Shown here: positions 8,200 to 16,305 of the stretch, piece after piece
How the letters are laid out: every line of letters starts with the position of its first letter
Numbering within the stretch: the first letter of the stretch is position 1
NCBI RefSeq assembly: GCF_016862795.1
Contig: NZ_BONQ01000094.1
Coordinates: 1 to 64,000 of the forward strand
Length of the DNA stretch: 64,000 bases
Reading direction: 5' to 3'
Origin: Dactylosporangium siamense
GTDB taxonomy: Bacteria > Actinomycetota > Actinomycetes > Mycobacteriales > Micromonosporaceae
Translations under genes and position numbers: made by a program
The notes under the pieces: generated by a model
The model's database searches: none
What the model was told of the DNA's origin: nothing
The model's input: the letters and a program-made list of their open reading frames with translations, nothing else

Positions 8200-8434
8200 G
8201 CCATCCACGATGAACGATGGGCCACGGCTTTGGGCCAACGTTGTGTTCGAATTCTGTAAATCTTATTGGTTAGATAGGATTTTGCCGGACCCAGGCGACG
8301 AAATACACCGGTCACGAACTGCACAGACTCACACCAGCCATGGCGGGTTTGCGGCGGCTCCCGCCGGGCAGTGCGGGGAGAGCGCGACCGCGTCGGCCCT
8401 GACCGTGCTCGTCGGTGCGGGGAAGGGGAGGCCG
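8200..8434. promoter_or_regulatory. AT-rich divergent intergenic region
   Basis: This 235-bp gap separates the sulfatase from the divergent membrane gene. Bases 8240-8290 are strikingly AT-rich for this genome (TTATTGGTTAGATAGGATTT) and hold the only plausible promoter sequence, for example TAGGAT at 8275-8280 on the plus strand. No clear operator palindrome was found. Confidence 0.45.
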
Positions 8435-9490
8435 GTGCGGCGCCGGTGGGCTCGTACGGCGGTGGCCGGGGCGACGGTCATCGCCCTGTTCCTTGTCGTC
8501 TGGGTCAACCGGGCGGAACTGCCGGCCACGGCCCGGGCGCTCCGTGGCGCCGACCCGAGGTGGCTGGCAGGCGGCCTGCTGACGCTGACCCTCTGGTGGT
8601 CGGCGTGGGCCCTGCTGTACCTGTCGTGCCGCCGGATCACCCGGGCGGGCGGCTACCGGGAGTTCCGGTGGCTGGTTCCGGTGGTGGTGGGTACCGTCGC
8701 GGCCAACCTGATGGTGAAGTCCGGCGGGCTGGCCGGGCTCGCACTGTTCCTGGACGACGGGCACCGCCGGCGGCTCTCGCCCGGCCGGGTCGGCAGTGCC
8801 TACGTGCTCGCCGCCGTCCTGGCGGAGGTGGCGTTCTTCGTGACGCTGGTGGCCGGGACCTCGGTGGTGTGGGCGTCGGCGCGACTCACCCGTACCGAAG
8901 CCGCCGCCGTGACGGTCTTCCTGGCGTTCCTGGTCGCGCGGGCCGGCCTGCTGCTGGCGGTGATCCGCAGTCGGGAGGCGTTCGTCCGGATGTGGGGCGT
9001 CCCCGCCCGCTGGCGCGACCGGCTGCTGCGGCGTCCGGCCACCGCGTGCGACCCGTCGAAGGCACACGAGGTCTACGACGCGGTGGCGGTGCTGCGTGCC
9101 CGGCCGTTGACCGGGCTGCCGCCGTTCGGGTTCGCCCTCGGCGTCGACGCACTCGGGGTGGCGATGCTGTGGACGGCGCTGGCCGCGGTCGGCGGCGGCA
9201 ACCGGCCGCTCGTGGCGCTGGTCGCGTACGTGATCTCCGCGGTGTTCGGCATGGTCGGGTTCCTGCCCGGCGGGCTCGGCTTCGTCGAGGTCGGCTCCGC
9301 GGCGGTGATGGTCTCGTTCGGTGTCCCGGTCGGGGTCGCCGCCGCGGCGGCCGTCGTGTTCCGGCTCTGGGAGTTCTGGCTCCCCCTGGCCGTCGGCGCG
9401 GTGGCGCTGTGGTGGCTGCCCCGGCGCCGGCCGGGACCTGCGGGCCGGCCGGCCGGATCGGGACCCGCCGCGGATGAGGCGTTCGGGTGA
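8435..9490 (+). CDS. UPF0104 / lysylphosphatidylglycerol synthase TM-region family membrane protein
   Basis: An integral membrane protein of 351 residues with about eight helices. It belongs to the family that corresponds to the flippase half of MprF. Recognisable blocks are LPATARALRGADPRWLAGG near the start, VGTVAANLMVKSGGLAGLAL and the conserved FLPGGLGFVEVG loop near residue 270. The GTG at 8435 follows AAGGGGAGG. The gene is coupled to the next one by a GTGA overlap, and the next product carries the synthase half, so the two together look like a split MprF: flippase plus lipid aminoacyltransferase. The substrate lipid is inference. Confidence 0.88.
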   Translation: MRRRWARTAVAGATVIALFLVVWVNRAELPATARALRGADPRWLAGGLLTLTLWWSAWALLYLSCRRITRAGGYREFRWLVPVVVGTVAANLMVKSGGLAGLALFLDDGHRRRLSPGRVGSAYVLAAVLAEVAFFVTLVAGTSVVWASARLTRTEAAAVTVFLAFLVARAGLLLAVIRSREAFVRMWGVPARWRDRLLRRPATACDPSKAHEVYDAVAVLRARPLTGLPPFGFALGVDALGVAMLWTALAAVGGGNRPLVALVAYVISAVFGMVGFLPGGLGFVEVGSAAVMVSFGVPVGVAAAAAVVFRLWEFWLPLAVGAVALWWLPRRRPGPAGRPAGSGPAADEAFG

Positions 9491-11784
9491 ACGACGCGAT
9501 GAGCCCCACCGGACGGTGGGCGCGCCGCGGGTGCGCCGCCGCCGCACTGCTGCTCGCGCTCATCGACCTGGCGTCGGCGGCGGTGGTGGTACCCCCCGCA
9601 GCCACGCCGCACCGCCCGGTGCCGTACCCGGTCGCCGCGCTGTTCGGTGCGCACTACGTCCTGCTGGCCTCCGGGGTCTGCCTGCTGCTGGTGGTGTGGG
9701 CGCTGCTGCGCGGCAAGCGGGCGGCGTGGTGGGTCGCGCTGCTCGCCGCGGCGGTGTCGCTGCCCGGCCACCATGCCGGGCCGGGGCAGTGGCCACGGCT
9801 GGTGGCCACCGCCGGCCTGCTGCTGCTGTTGCTGATCTGCCGGGAGGCCTTCGTCGCCCGGTCGGATCCCGCGCTCCTGCGCCGTGGACTGGCGGTCCTG
9901 GTGGTCGGCGAGATCGCGGTGTTCGCGTACGCGGTGCTCGGCCTGTCCCGGCTGGACCCCGACTTCCGTGACCGCGAGACGGTCGGGTCGGCGGTCGTCG
10001 ACGCGCTGCGGCTGCTGTTCCTCCTGCCGGTGAGCGTCGAACCGATCACCCGGCACGGGCGGTGGTTCATGGAGTCGGCGCGGACGGCGACGCTGAGCGT
10101 CGCGGTGCTGGGGCTCATCTGGCTGGTCGCGACGGTGATCGGCCGGCCCGGGCACGACCGGGAGCGCCGCCGGGTGCGGCAGCTGCTGGACCGCTACGCC
10201 GCCACCGCGCTCGCCCACTTCCACCTGCTCGACGACAAGGCGTGGGTGATCACCGCCGACGGCCGGGCGTTCGTCGGCTACAAGGTGGTCGGCACCACGG
10301 CGGTGGCGCTGGGCGAGCCGATCGGCCACGGCGACTCGGTGCTGTCGGCGGCCCGCGACTTCGCCCAGCTGTGCTCGCTCAACGGCTGGCACCCGGTGTT
10401 CCATCAGGTGACCGGCGAGGGTCTGCCCGTGCTGGCCGCCACGGGGTGGAAGACCCTGAAGATCGGCGAGGAGGCGATCGTCGACCTGGCGGCGTTCGAC
10501 CTGCAACGCCCGGAGTACAAGGGGATCCGGTCGTCGGTGCGTCGCTGCGAACGGGCCGGGTACCACGTGGTCGACCTGCCGCACCCGGTCGATGACGCGA
10601 CCCTGGCCGAGCTGCGCGAGGTGTCCGACGCCTGGCTGGCCTCCGGCGGTCACCGCGAACGGACCTTCACGCTCGGAAGGTTCGACCGCGAATACCTCAG
10701 GACGACCCCGATCGTGGCGGTGCTCGACGCCGACGGGCGCATCCAGGCGTTCGCGAACATCGTGCCCACGTACCGGTCGCGGGATGCCACCTTCGACCTG
10801 ATGCGCCGCCGGCCGGATGCGGTCAACGGGGTCGTCGAGCAGCTGTTCGTGGCGCTCATCGAGCGGTTCCGGGCGGTCGGGTACGCCGGCCTGAACCTCG
10901 GACTGGCGCCGCTGTCCGGCACGGGGTCCGGCCTGTCGCTGCCCGACCGGGTCCTCCAGCTGATCTACACGCACGCCGGCGCGGCGTTCAACTTCGCCGG
11001 CCTGCGCGCGTTCAAGGCCAAGTGGCATCCCCGGTGGGAGCCGCGGTACCTCGCCTACCGCTCCGACGCGCGGCTGCTCGTCAGCGCCGCGGCACTCGTG
11101 CGCGCCGGAGAGCTGCCCGACCCGCGCTCGCCGCTCGGCCGGCTGCGACGGCTGCTGCGGCGCATGCCGGTGACCACGGCGTTCCTCCTGCTCCAAGCGT
11201 GGATCATGACGGCGACCGCGCTCGACCCGGACACCCACGGGCAACTGATCCACCACTTCGGTCTCGCCTGGCGCGACCTGCAGGGCGGCCAGTTGTGGCG
11301 CCTGGTGTCGTCACCGCTCATCCAGACGGAACCGGGCTGGGTCTGGTCGGTGGTGTGGTTGCTCGCATTCCTGCCGCTGGCCGAATGGCGCCTCGGCTCC
11401 CGCCGTACCGTGCTGATCTTCTTCGCCGCGGACGCCGTCGCGACGCTGTCGGTCCTGCTCACCCTCCGGCTGGCGACCGCCGCCGGGTCCACCGACGCGG
11501 CGCGGCTCATCGCCGAACGCGACGCCGGCTCCTCGGCCGGCAGCTGGGCGCTGGCGGCCGCGGTGGCCTGGAGCCTGACCGGCAGGGCACGGCTGCTCGC
11601 CGTCGCCGGGGTCCTCGCGACGCTGGGCGTCGCGGTGGTGACCCACCGCCGGCTCTTCGACGTCGAGCACCTGATCGCGGCGCTCGTCACGGTCGGCGCC
11701 TTTGCCCTGCTGCCGGTATGGCGCCGGGCGAGGGCCGGACGCGTGGTCGCGGCCGCCCGCCGGTGGACCGGGCGATCTCCGTAG
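9487..11784 (+). CDS. MprF-type lipid aminoacyltransferase (DUF2156) with C-terminal rhomboid-like membrane domain
   Basis: A 765-residue multidomain membrane protein. Residues 1-220 form about six helices. Residues 230-540 match the phosphatidylglycerol lysyltransferase C-terminal domain, with LLDDKAWVITADGRAFVGYK, RPEYKGIRSSVRRCERAGY, LGLAPLSGTG and KAKWHPRWEPRYLAY. Such domains transfer an amino acid from aminoacyl-tRNA to a lipid. Residues 560-765 are a further helical block beginning LWRLVSSPLI, containing DAGSSAGSWAL and DVEHLIAALVTVGAF. That Ser and His pattern resembles a rhomboid fold, so this looks like a fusion. GTG overlaps the stop of the flippase-like gene and GAGG lies 7 nt upstream. 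Confidence 0.85.
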   Translation: MNDAMSPTGRWARRGCAAAALLLALIDLASAAVVVPPAATPHRPVPYPVAALFGAHYVLLASGVCLLLVVWALLRGKRAAWWVALLAAAVSLPGHHAGPGQWPRLVATAGLLLLLLICREAFVARSDPALLRRGLAVLVVGEIAVFAYAVLGLSRLDPDFRDRETVGSAVVDALRLLFLLPVSVEPITRHGRWFMESARTATLSVAVLGLIWLVATVIGRPGHDRERRRVRQLLDRYAATALAHFHLLDDKAWVITADGRAFVGYKVVGTTAVALGEPIGHGDSVLSAARDFAQLCSLNGWHPVFHQVTGEGLPVLAATGWKTLKIGEEAIVDLAAFDLQRPEYKGIRSSVRRCERAGYHVVDLPHPVDDATLAELREVSDAWLASGGHRERTFTLGRFDREYLRTTPIVAVLDADGRIQAFANIVPTYRSRDATFDLMRRRPDAVNGVVEQLFVALIERFRAVGYAGLNLGLAPLSGTGSGLSLPDRVLQLIYTHAGAAFNFAGLRAFKAKWHPRWEPRYLAYRSDARLLVSAAALVRAGELPDPRSPLGRLRRLLRRMPVTTAFLLLQAWIMTATALDPDTHGQLIHHFGLAWRDLQGGQLWRLVSSPLIQTEPGWVWSVVWLLAFLPLAEWRLGSRRTVLIFFAADAVATLSVLLTLRLATAAGSTDAARLIAERDAGSSAGSWALAAAVAWSLTGRARLLAVAGVLATLGVAVVTHRRLFDVEHLIAALVTVGAFALLPVWRRARAGRVVAAARRWTGRSP

Positions 11785-11904
11785 AAGTTCCCGCCAGGCC
11801 AGGGTTTCGGGCGGGCGGTGCCGCGGTATGTGGGCCGGAACGGGCCGGCTGACCCGTCAGCTGACGCGGTGTCAGGGCCCGCCACCGACCTGGTGAGGTG
11901 TGCC
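11785..11904. promoter_or_regulatory. Short intergenic region before the APC permease
   Basis: A 120-bp gap. It holds CTGACCCGTCAG and an overlapping CTGAC/GTCAG repeat around 11850-11880, which could be a small operator or hairpin, and GTGAGG about 6 nt before the chosen GTG. No clear -35/-10 pair is visible. Confidence 0.3.
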
Positions 11905-13572
11905 GTGCAGGATGCGGGCGGCACAGCCGGCCGGATGCCCGCAGGCTCCGGCTTCCTGCGGCGCGAAGTAGGGCTGTGGGGCCTGACCTTCGTGTCGCTG
12001 GGCTCGATCATCGGCTCCGGCTGGCTGCTCGGCGCGCTGTCCGCGGCGCAGGCCGCCGGTCCCGCGTCGGTGATCTCCTGGCTGCTGGCCGGTGGGATGC
12101 TCGCGCTGCTCGCCCTGGTCCACGCCGAGCTCGGCACGGCCTACCCGGTCGCCGGCGGCACCGCACGGTTCCCCGGCTTCGCGTTCGGCGTGCTCGCCGG
12201 GCTCACCGCGGGCTGGGCCGCCTGGCTGCAGGCCGTCACGATCGCGCCGATCGAGGTGGAGGCAAGCCTGCAGTACCTCAACAACATCGGCTGGGTGCGC
12301 AGCCACCTCGGCCTCCTGCACGCCGACGGCACGCTGTCACCGGCCGGCCTCGGCTTCGCCACGCTGCTCATGTTGCTGTTCACCGTGATCAACGTGCAGG
12401 GGGTGCGGCGGCTCACCAGGAGCAACACCGCGGTCGTGCTCTGGAAGCTCGCGATACCGGTGCTCACCGTCATCGTCGTGGCCGCGCTGACCTTCCAGCC
12501 GTCCAACTTCACCGCGGGCGGCGGATTCAGCCCGTACGGTGCCCACGGCATCTTCGCCGCGCTGCCCGCCGGTGTCGTCTTCTCCCTGCAGGGCTTCGAA
12601 CAGGCGATCCAGTTGGGCGGGGAGGCCCGCGACCCGCAGCGGGACCTGTCCCGCGCCGTGATCCTGGCCATGCTGATCGGAACAGTGCTGTACGTCCTGC
12701 TGCAGATCGTCTTCATCGGCGGCCTGGACCCGCGCAACCTCGCCGACGGCTGGGCACATCCGGTCGGCGCCGGGGACTTCGGCCCGTATGCGACCATCGC
12801 CGCCGCGGCGGGCGCCGGCTGGCTGGCCGTGCTGCTGTACGCCGACGCGTTCGTCTCACCCGCCGGGACGGGACTGGTCTACCTCGGCACCTCGGCTCGG
12901 CTCTCCTACGCGCTGGCCCGGCAGGGCACCCTGCCACCGGCGCTGAGTCACCTCAGCCGCCGTGGCGTTCCGCTGTACTCGATCGTGCTGGCGTTCGTCG
13001 CGGGCGAGCTGGCCTTCCTGCCGTACCCCAGCTGGCAGTCGCTCGTCGGGCTCGTCACGTCGGCGACCGCGATCATGTACGCGTTCGCGCCGGTGTCGCT
13101 GACCGCGCTGCGCCGGCGCGATCCCCGGCACCACCGCCCCTACCGGCTGCCCGCCGCCGGGATCGCCGCGCCCGCGGCCTTCGTCGCGGCGAACCTGGTG
13201 ATCTACTGGGGCGGCTTCGAGGCGACCTGGAAGCTCCTGCTGGCCATCGGTGCGGGGCTGGCACTCTTCGCGATCACCGTGGCGCACACCCCCGACCGGG
13301 AACGGCCCGCCGTCGACTGGCGTGCGTCGTCGTGGATCTGGCCCTGGCTCATCGGGCTCACCCTCATCGGGTTCCTCGGCCGCTACGGGCGCGGCGCACG
13401 CCTGTGGCTGCCCAGCTGGATCGACCTGCTCGTGGTGATCGCCTTCAGCCTGGTGGTCTTCGCCTACGCCGTCAGCGTGGCCATGGACAGCGAACGGGTG
13501 CGGGCCGCGGTCGACCGGGAAAAGGACCCGGTGGGCCGTCAGGTCCGCCCGCTCCCCGGTGACCCGTCCTGA
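11905..13572 (+). CDS. APC-family amino acid permease
   Basis: A 12-helix amino acid/polyamine/organocation transporter of 555 residues. The substrate-binding unwound helix 1 reads LTFVSLGSIIGSGWLLG, and helix 6 has VVFSLQGFEQAIQLGGEARD, both typical of the family. The GTG at 11905 is chosen because GAGG stands 6 nt upstream; longer and shorter starts are possible. The gene follows the lipid aminoacyltransferase on the same strand, and an importer of amino acids could feed that enzyme indirectly, but this is only a neighbourhood argument. Its last 34 bp overlap the convergent rhomboid-like gene. Confidence 0.92.
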   Translation: MQDAGGTAGRMPAGSGFLRREVGLWGLTFVSLGSIIGSGWLLGALSAAQAAGPASVISWLLAGGMLALLALVHAELGTAYPVAGGTARFPGFAFGVLAGLTAGWAAWLQAVTIAPIEVEASLQYLNNIGWVRSHLGLLHADGTLSPAGLGFATLLMLLFTVINVQGVRRLTRSNTAVVLWKLAIPVLTVIVVAALTFQPSNFTAGGGFSPYGAHGIFAALPAGVVFSLQGFEQAIQLGGEARDPQRDLSRAVILAMLIGTVLYVLLQIVFIGGLDPRNLADGWAHPVGAGDFGPYATIAAAAGAGWLAVLLYADAFVSPAGTGLVYLGTSARLSYALARQGTLPPALSHLSRRGVPLYSIVLAFVAGELAFLPYPSWQSLVGLVTSATAIMYAFAPVSLTALRRRDPRHHRPYRLPAAGIAAPAAFVAANLVIYWGGFEATWKLLLAIGAGLALFAITVAHTPDRERPAVDWRASSWIWPWLIGLTLIGFLGRYGRGARLWLPSWIDLLVVIAFSLVVFAYAVSVAMDSERVRAAVDREKDPVGRQVRPLPGDPS

Positions 13573-14795
13573 TCCTGGTCCGGATCCTGGTCCGACGGCA
13601 CCCCGTTCCGGTCGACATCGGGCACCGGGGTGCCACCCGTCCGGGCGAGCGCGCGGGTCAGTGCCGGCTGGCCGGCCGGGTCGGTCAGGAGCAGCAGGGC
13701 GCCCCGCCCCGTCGGCAGGGCGTGCACCGTCCGCTCGACAGTGGTGTCGCTGAGGCCGGCGTCGTGCCAGCGTGCCACCACCGCGACCGCACCCGCACCG
13801 ATGACCAGACCGGTCATCGGGAGGCCGACGAACGTGCCCAGCACCACCCCCCAGGCCGCGCCGGCGAGGGTGCCGTCGATCGCGTCCATGTCCCGGGTCT
13901 CCTGCACGTGTATCCGGTCCGCCCGGTCGGACCAGGCGACCGCGGCGTCGTCGAGGCGCACCGGACGGTGCTGGCGCAGCGCCGTGATCAGTCCCGCGCG
14001 GGCCCGCGTCACGTCGTCGAACGCGTAGGCCACGGTCTGGTCCGCGCGCAGCTGGCCCGGGCGGTGCAGGTGCCCGGCCAGCGGACGCCGCCGCATCTGC
14101 CAACCGGCGAGGAAGCCCAGAAGGACGGCCAGCAGGTGCCCGACGTCGGTGAAGGTGCCGCCGTTCAGCAACGGCACGACCACGACGACAACCGCCAACG
14201 GCACCAGGTAGCGCCGTGCCCGCACGGGCAGGGTGAGCGCGAGCGCGCCGCCGACGGCGTGCGAGCCGTAGCTCGTGCCCACATCATTGGCGATGGTGAT
14301 CGCGCCGCCCAACCAGCCGCCGCGGACGCCGGTCAGCAGCAGCCCGTAGACGATGCAGCTCGTCACCGCGTTGGACGCGAAGAACACCACGAGCAGCCGC
14401 CGCCACCCCCACAGCACCTCGGCCACCGACAGGAGCAGCAGCAGCGGGATCATCGCCACCACGCCGGCCCGCTCGTCGAGCACGAAGGCGCTGGTGACCA
14501 GCGTCCAGATCCGGTGGTCCTGCAGGTTGGCCACGTTGGTGGAGTTGGCGAGGACGATCTGGCTCCGGACCTCCGCACTGACGGCGTGGCTCAGGATGAC
14601 ATCGATGCCGACGACGACCAGCACGTACAGCGGGGCGAGCCGCACCCGGGCAAGGAACGACAGGCAGATCTTCGCCTTGGCCGACCAGTCCCCCGCTGCC
14701 CGGAGCGCATCGGCGAGGTCGCCGCCGGGCAGGTAGGAGGCCGCCACAAGGCCAGGCTGGTCCTTGTACAACCGGCACCGGCTCCGCACACCCAT
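13539..14795 (-). CDS. Rhomboid-like membrane protein fused to DUF1269
   Basis: A 418-residue protein with two parts. Residues 40-240 are six to seven helices beginning RIWTLVTSAFVL, with DVGTSYGSHAVGGALAL and later TFTDVGHLLAVLLGFLAGW. The pattern is that of the actinobacterial rhomboid-like group (Ser in GTSYG and His in DVGH), not the canonical GxSG rhomboid protease. Residues 285-395 match DUF1269: HVQETRDMDAIDGTLAGAA, a GLPMTGLVIGAGA hairpin of helices and RGALLLLTDPAGQPAL. The tail is Asp/Gln/Pro-rich. Whether it cleaves anything is unknown. It shares motif layout with the C-terminal domain of the nearby aminoacyltransferase. Confidence 0.8.
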   Translation of the reverse strand: MGVRSRCRLYKDQPGLVAASYLPGGDLADALRAAGDWSAKAKICLSFLARVRLAPLYVLVVVGIDVILSHAVSAEVRSQIVLANSTNVANLQDHRIWTLVTSAFVLDERAGVVAMIPLLLLLSVAEVLWGWRRLLVVFFASNAVTSCIVYGLLLTGVRGGWLGGAITIANDVGTSYGSHAVGGALALTLPVRARRYLVPLAVVVVVVPLLNGGTFTDVGHLLAVLLGFLAGWQMRRRPLAGHLHRPGQLRADQTVAYAFDDVTRARAGLITALRQHRPVRLDDAAVAWSDRADRIHVQETRDMDAIDGTLAGAAWGVVLGTFVGLPMTGLVIGAGAVAVVARWHDAGLSDTTVERTVHALPTGRGALLLLTDPAGQPALTRALARTGGTPVPDVDRNGVPSDQDPDQDQDGSPGSGRT

Positions 14796-14870
14796 CAGCT
14801 GCGACCTATCCAGATGATCTCTCTGTCGAGGGTACTGCCGCCCACCACCCGACGCGCAACCACCGCGGCG

Positions 14871-15272
14871 TCAGCCGCCGGCCTTCCGGTCGCTGATGAC
14901 CTGGCCGCCGAGCCCGGACCGGGACGTGGGTTGGCCGACGAGCTCGACGAGCACCTCGTCGCGGCACTCGTCGCCGAACGCGGCGGTGACGGCGTCGGTG
15001 AACGCGGCGACCAGCTTCGCGACGACGCCGGCGGCGTCCGCACGGGCGAAGACCTCCTCGCGCAGGCCGAAGGTGACCGAGGGTGCGGCCGTGCTGACCA
15101 CCGCTCCGCCGCGAGCCCATCGCCCGGCCGGGATGCCGATGAGCCTGACATCCACCGAGCTTCGGGCCCAGTCGCCGTACACGGACACGACGGCGTTGGT
15201 CAGTTCCGTGATGAGGACGGCTTCGCGCCCGGCCAGCTCGTGTTCGAGCGCGTGGAGAGTCACGTGCGGCAT
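14871..15272 (-). CDS. Tautomerase-superfamily protein
   Basis: A 133-residue protein that starts MPHVTLHALEHELAGREAV. Proline at position 2 is the catalytic base of the 4-oxalocrotonate tautomerase superfamily once Met is removed. The start is fixed by GAGGAG about 6 nt upstream; the longer frame would bury the Pro. The length is about twice that of 4-OT, so two beta-alpha-beta units in one chain are likely, the second near VFARADAAGVVAKLVAAFTD. The substrate is unknown. It could isomerise or dehalogenate a small organic acid. Confidence 0.82.
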   Translation of the reverse strand: MPHVTLHALEHELAGREAVLITELTNAVVSVYGDWARSSVDVRLIGIPAGRWARGGAVVSTAAPSVTFGLREEVFARADAAGVVAKLVAAFTDAVTAAFGDECRDEVLVELVGQPTSRSGLGGQVISDRKAGG

Positions 15273-15498
15273 CGGCGGCTCCTCTGCTTCGGGCAGCGAC
15301 GGCCGGGGCTGCAACCGGCAGTCCGTGATCACGAGCAGCATACGACTGTGCGCCGCCTCGATGCCGCTCCGAGGTACGGCGGAGGCGCTCGCCGTATCGG
15401 TCCGGAATCAAGAAGCAATTGCTGCCGAGACCCACCTAGCGTTGGCGGCACCGAACGTCCGCAGACACCAGTCGGCGACCACCAGGAGGAGCGACACG
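15273..15498. promoter_or_regulatory. Divergent intergenic region, tautomerase / DUF1801
   Basis: A 226-bp gap between two divergent genes. TAGCGT near 15437 is a possible plus-strand -10. A strong ribosome site (GGAGGA at 15485-15490) precedes the DUF1801 start. I see no long operator palindrome. Confidence 0.3.
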
Positions 15499-15954
15499 AT
15501 GAGCGCGAGCAGGAAGACCAGCCCGGACGGCCTCTCCGAGGATGAGCGCGCCGCGGTCAAGGAGCGGGCCGCGGAGGTGAAGAAGGACGCGAAACGCGGC
15601 CGGGGCGATCGGGCGGCGCTCGACGAGGTCGACGTGCTGTCGAAGATCGCCGCGATGGAGCCGTCGGACCGCGCGCTCGCCGAACGCATCCACGCGATCG
15701 TCACCGGCGCGGCGCCTGAGTTGTCGCCGAAGCTGTGGTACGGGCAGCCCGCCTATGCCAGGAACGGCAAGGTGGTGTGCTTCTTCCGCAGCGGGCACGG
15801 CGACAAGGAGCCCTACTCGACATTCGGCTTCACGTCCGCGGCCAACCTCGCCGACGACGGCGGCCTGTGGCCGACGTCGTACGCCGTTGCCGAGCTCAGC
15901 GACGACGCCGCGGCGACCATCGCCGCCCTCGTCAAGAAGGCAACCGATGCTTGA
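15499..15954 (+). CDS. DUF1801 (YdhG-like) protein
   Basis: A small soluble protein of 151 residues. The N-terminal 40 residues are highly charged (EDERAAVKERAAEVKKDAKR). The DUF1801 fold follows: IHAIVTGAAPELSPKLWYGQ, PAYARNGKVVCFFRSG and FGFTSAANLADDGGLWPTSY. Relatives include the Bacillus iron chaperone described for frataxin-like function, but most actinomycete copies are uncharacterised. The ATG has GGAGGA 8 nt upstream. It ends 5 bp from the convergent DeoR-like gene. Confidence 0.85.
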   Translation: MSASRKTSPDGLSEDERAAVKERAAEVKKDAKRGRGDRAALDEVDVLSKIAAMEPSDRALAERIHAIVTGAAPELSPKLWYGQPAYARNGKVVCFFRSGHGDKEPYSTFGFTSAANLADDGGLWPTSYAVAELSDDAAATIAALVKKATDA

Positions 15955-15959
15955 GGTCC

Positions 15960-16301
15960 TCATCGGCGGGCCGAGGTGCGGCGGAGGCGTTCGCAGGCGG
16001 CCAGGGCCTGGTGCAGGGCGTCCTCGACCGCCGTGATGTCGTGGCGGTCGAGGGCGTGCCGGCCGCGGGCCAGGCACGCGGCGAGCAGCCGGGTCTCGCC
16101 GCGTGGGGCCGGTGGTCGGGTGGCACCGCCGTGCAGGCGGGTCAGTGCGCCGCTGCGGGCCAGGCTGGCCAGGTCGCGTTGGGTGGTGGCGAGGGACGCG
16201 CCGGTCGCCTCGCGGATGTCGGTGATGGTGACGAACTCGCGCTGAGCGAGGAGTTCCAGGATCCGCTGGTGGCGCACGGACGGCAGCAACGACGTAGCCA
16301 T
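15960..16301 (-). CDS. Short DeoR-type HTH protein lacking the sugar-sensor domain
   Basis: A 113-residue protein consisting almost only of the DeoR winged helix: RHQRILELLAQREFVTITDI, then TGASLATTQRDLASLARSG, then the family hallmark LTRLHGGA. Full DeoR regulators are about 250 residues, with a C-terminal sugar-phosphate-binding domain; here only about 45 Ala/Arg-rich residues follow. It starts 4 nt after the alpha-galactosidase stop, so it is the last gene of the galactoside operon. It may bind DNA without an effector, need a partner, or be a relic of a larger regulator. Confidence 0.8.
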   Translation of the reverse strand: MATSLLPSVRHQRILELLAQREFVTITDIREATGASLATTQRDLASLARSGALTRLHGGATRPPAPRGETRLLAACLARGRHALDRHDITAVEDALHQALAACERLRRTSARR

Positions 16302-16305
16302 GACG

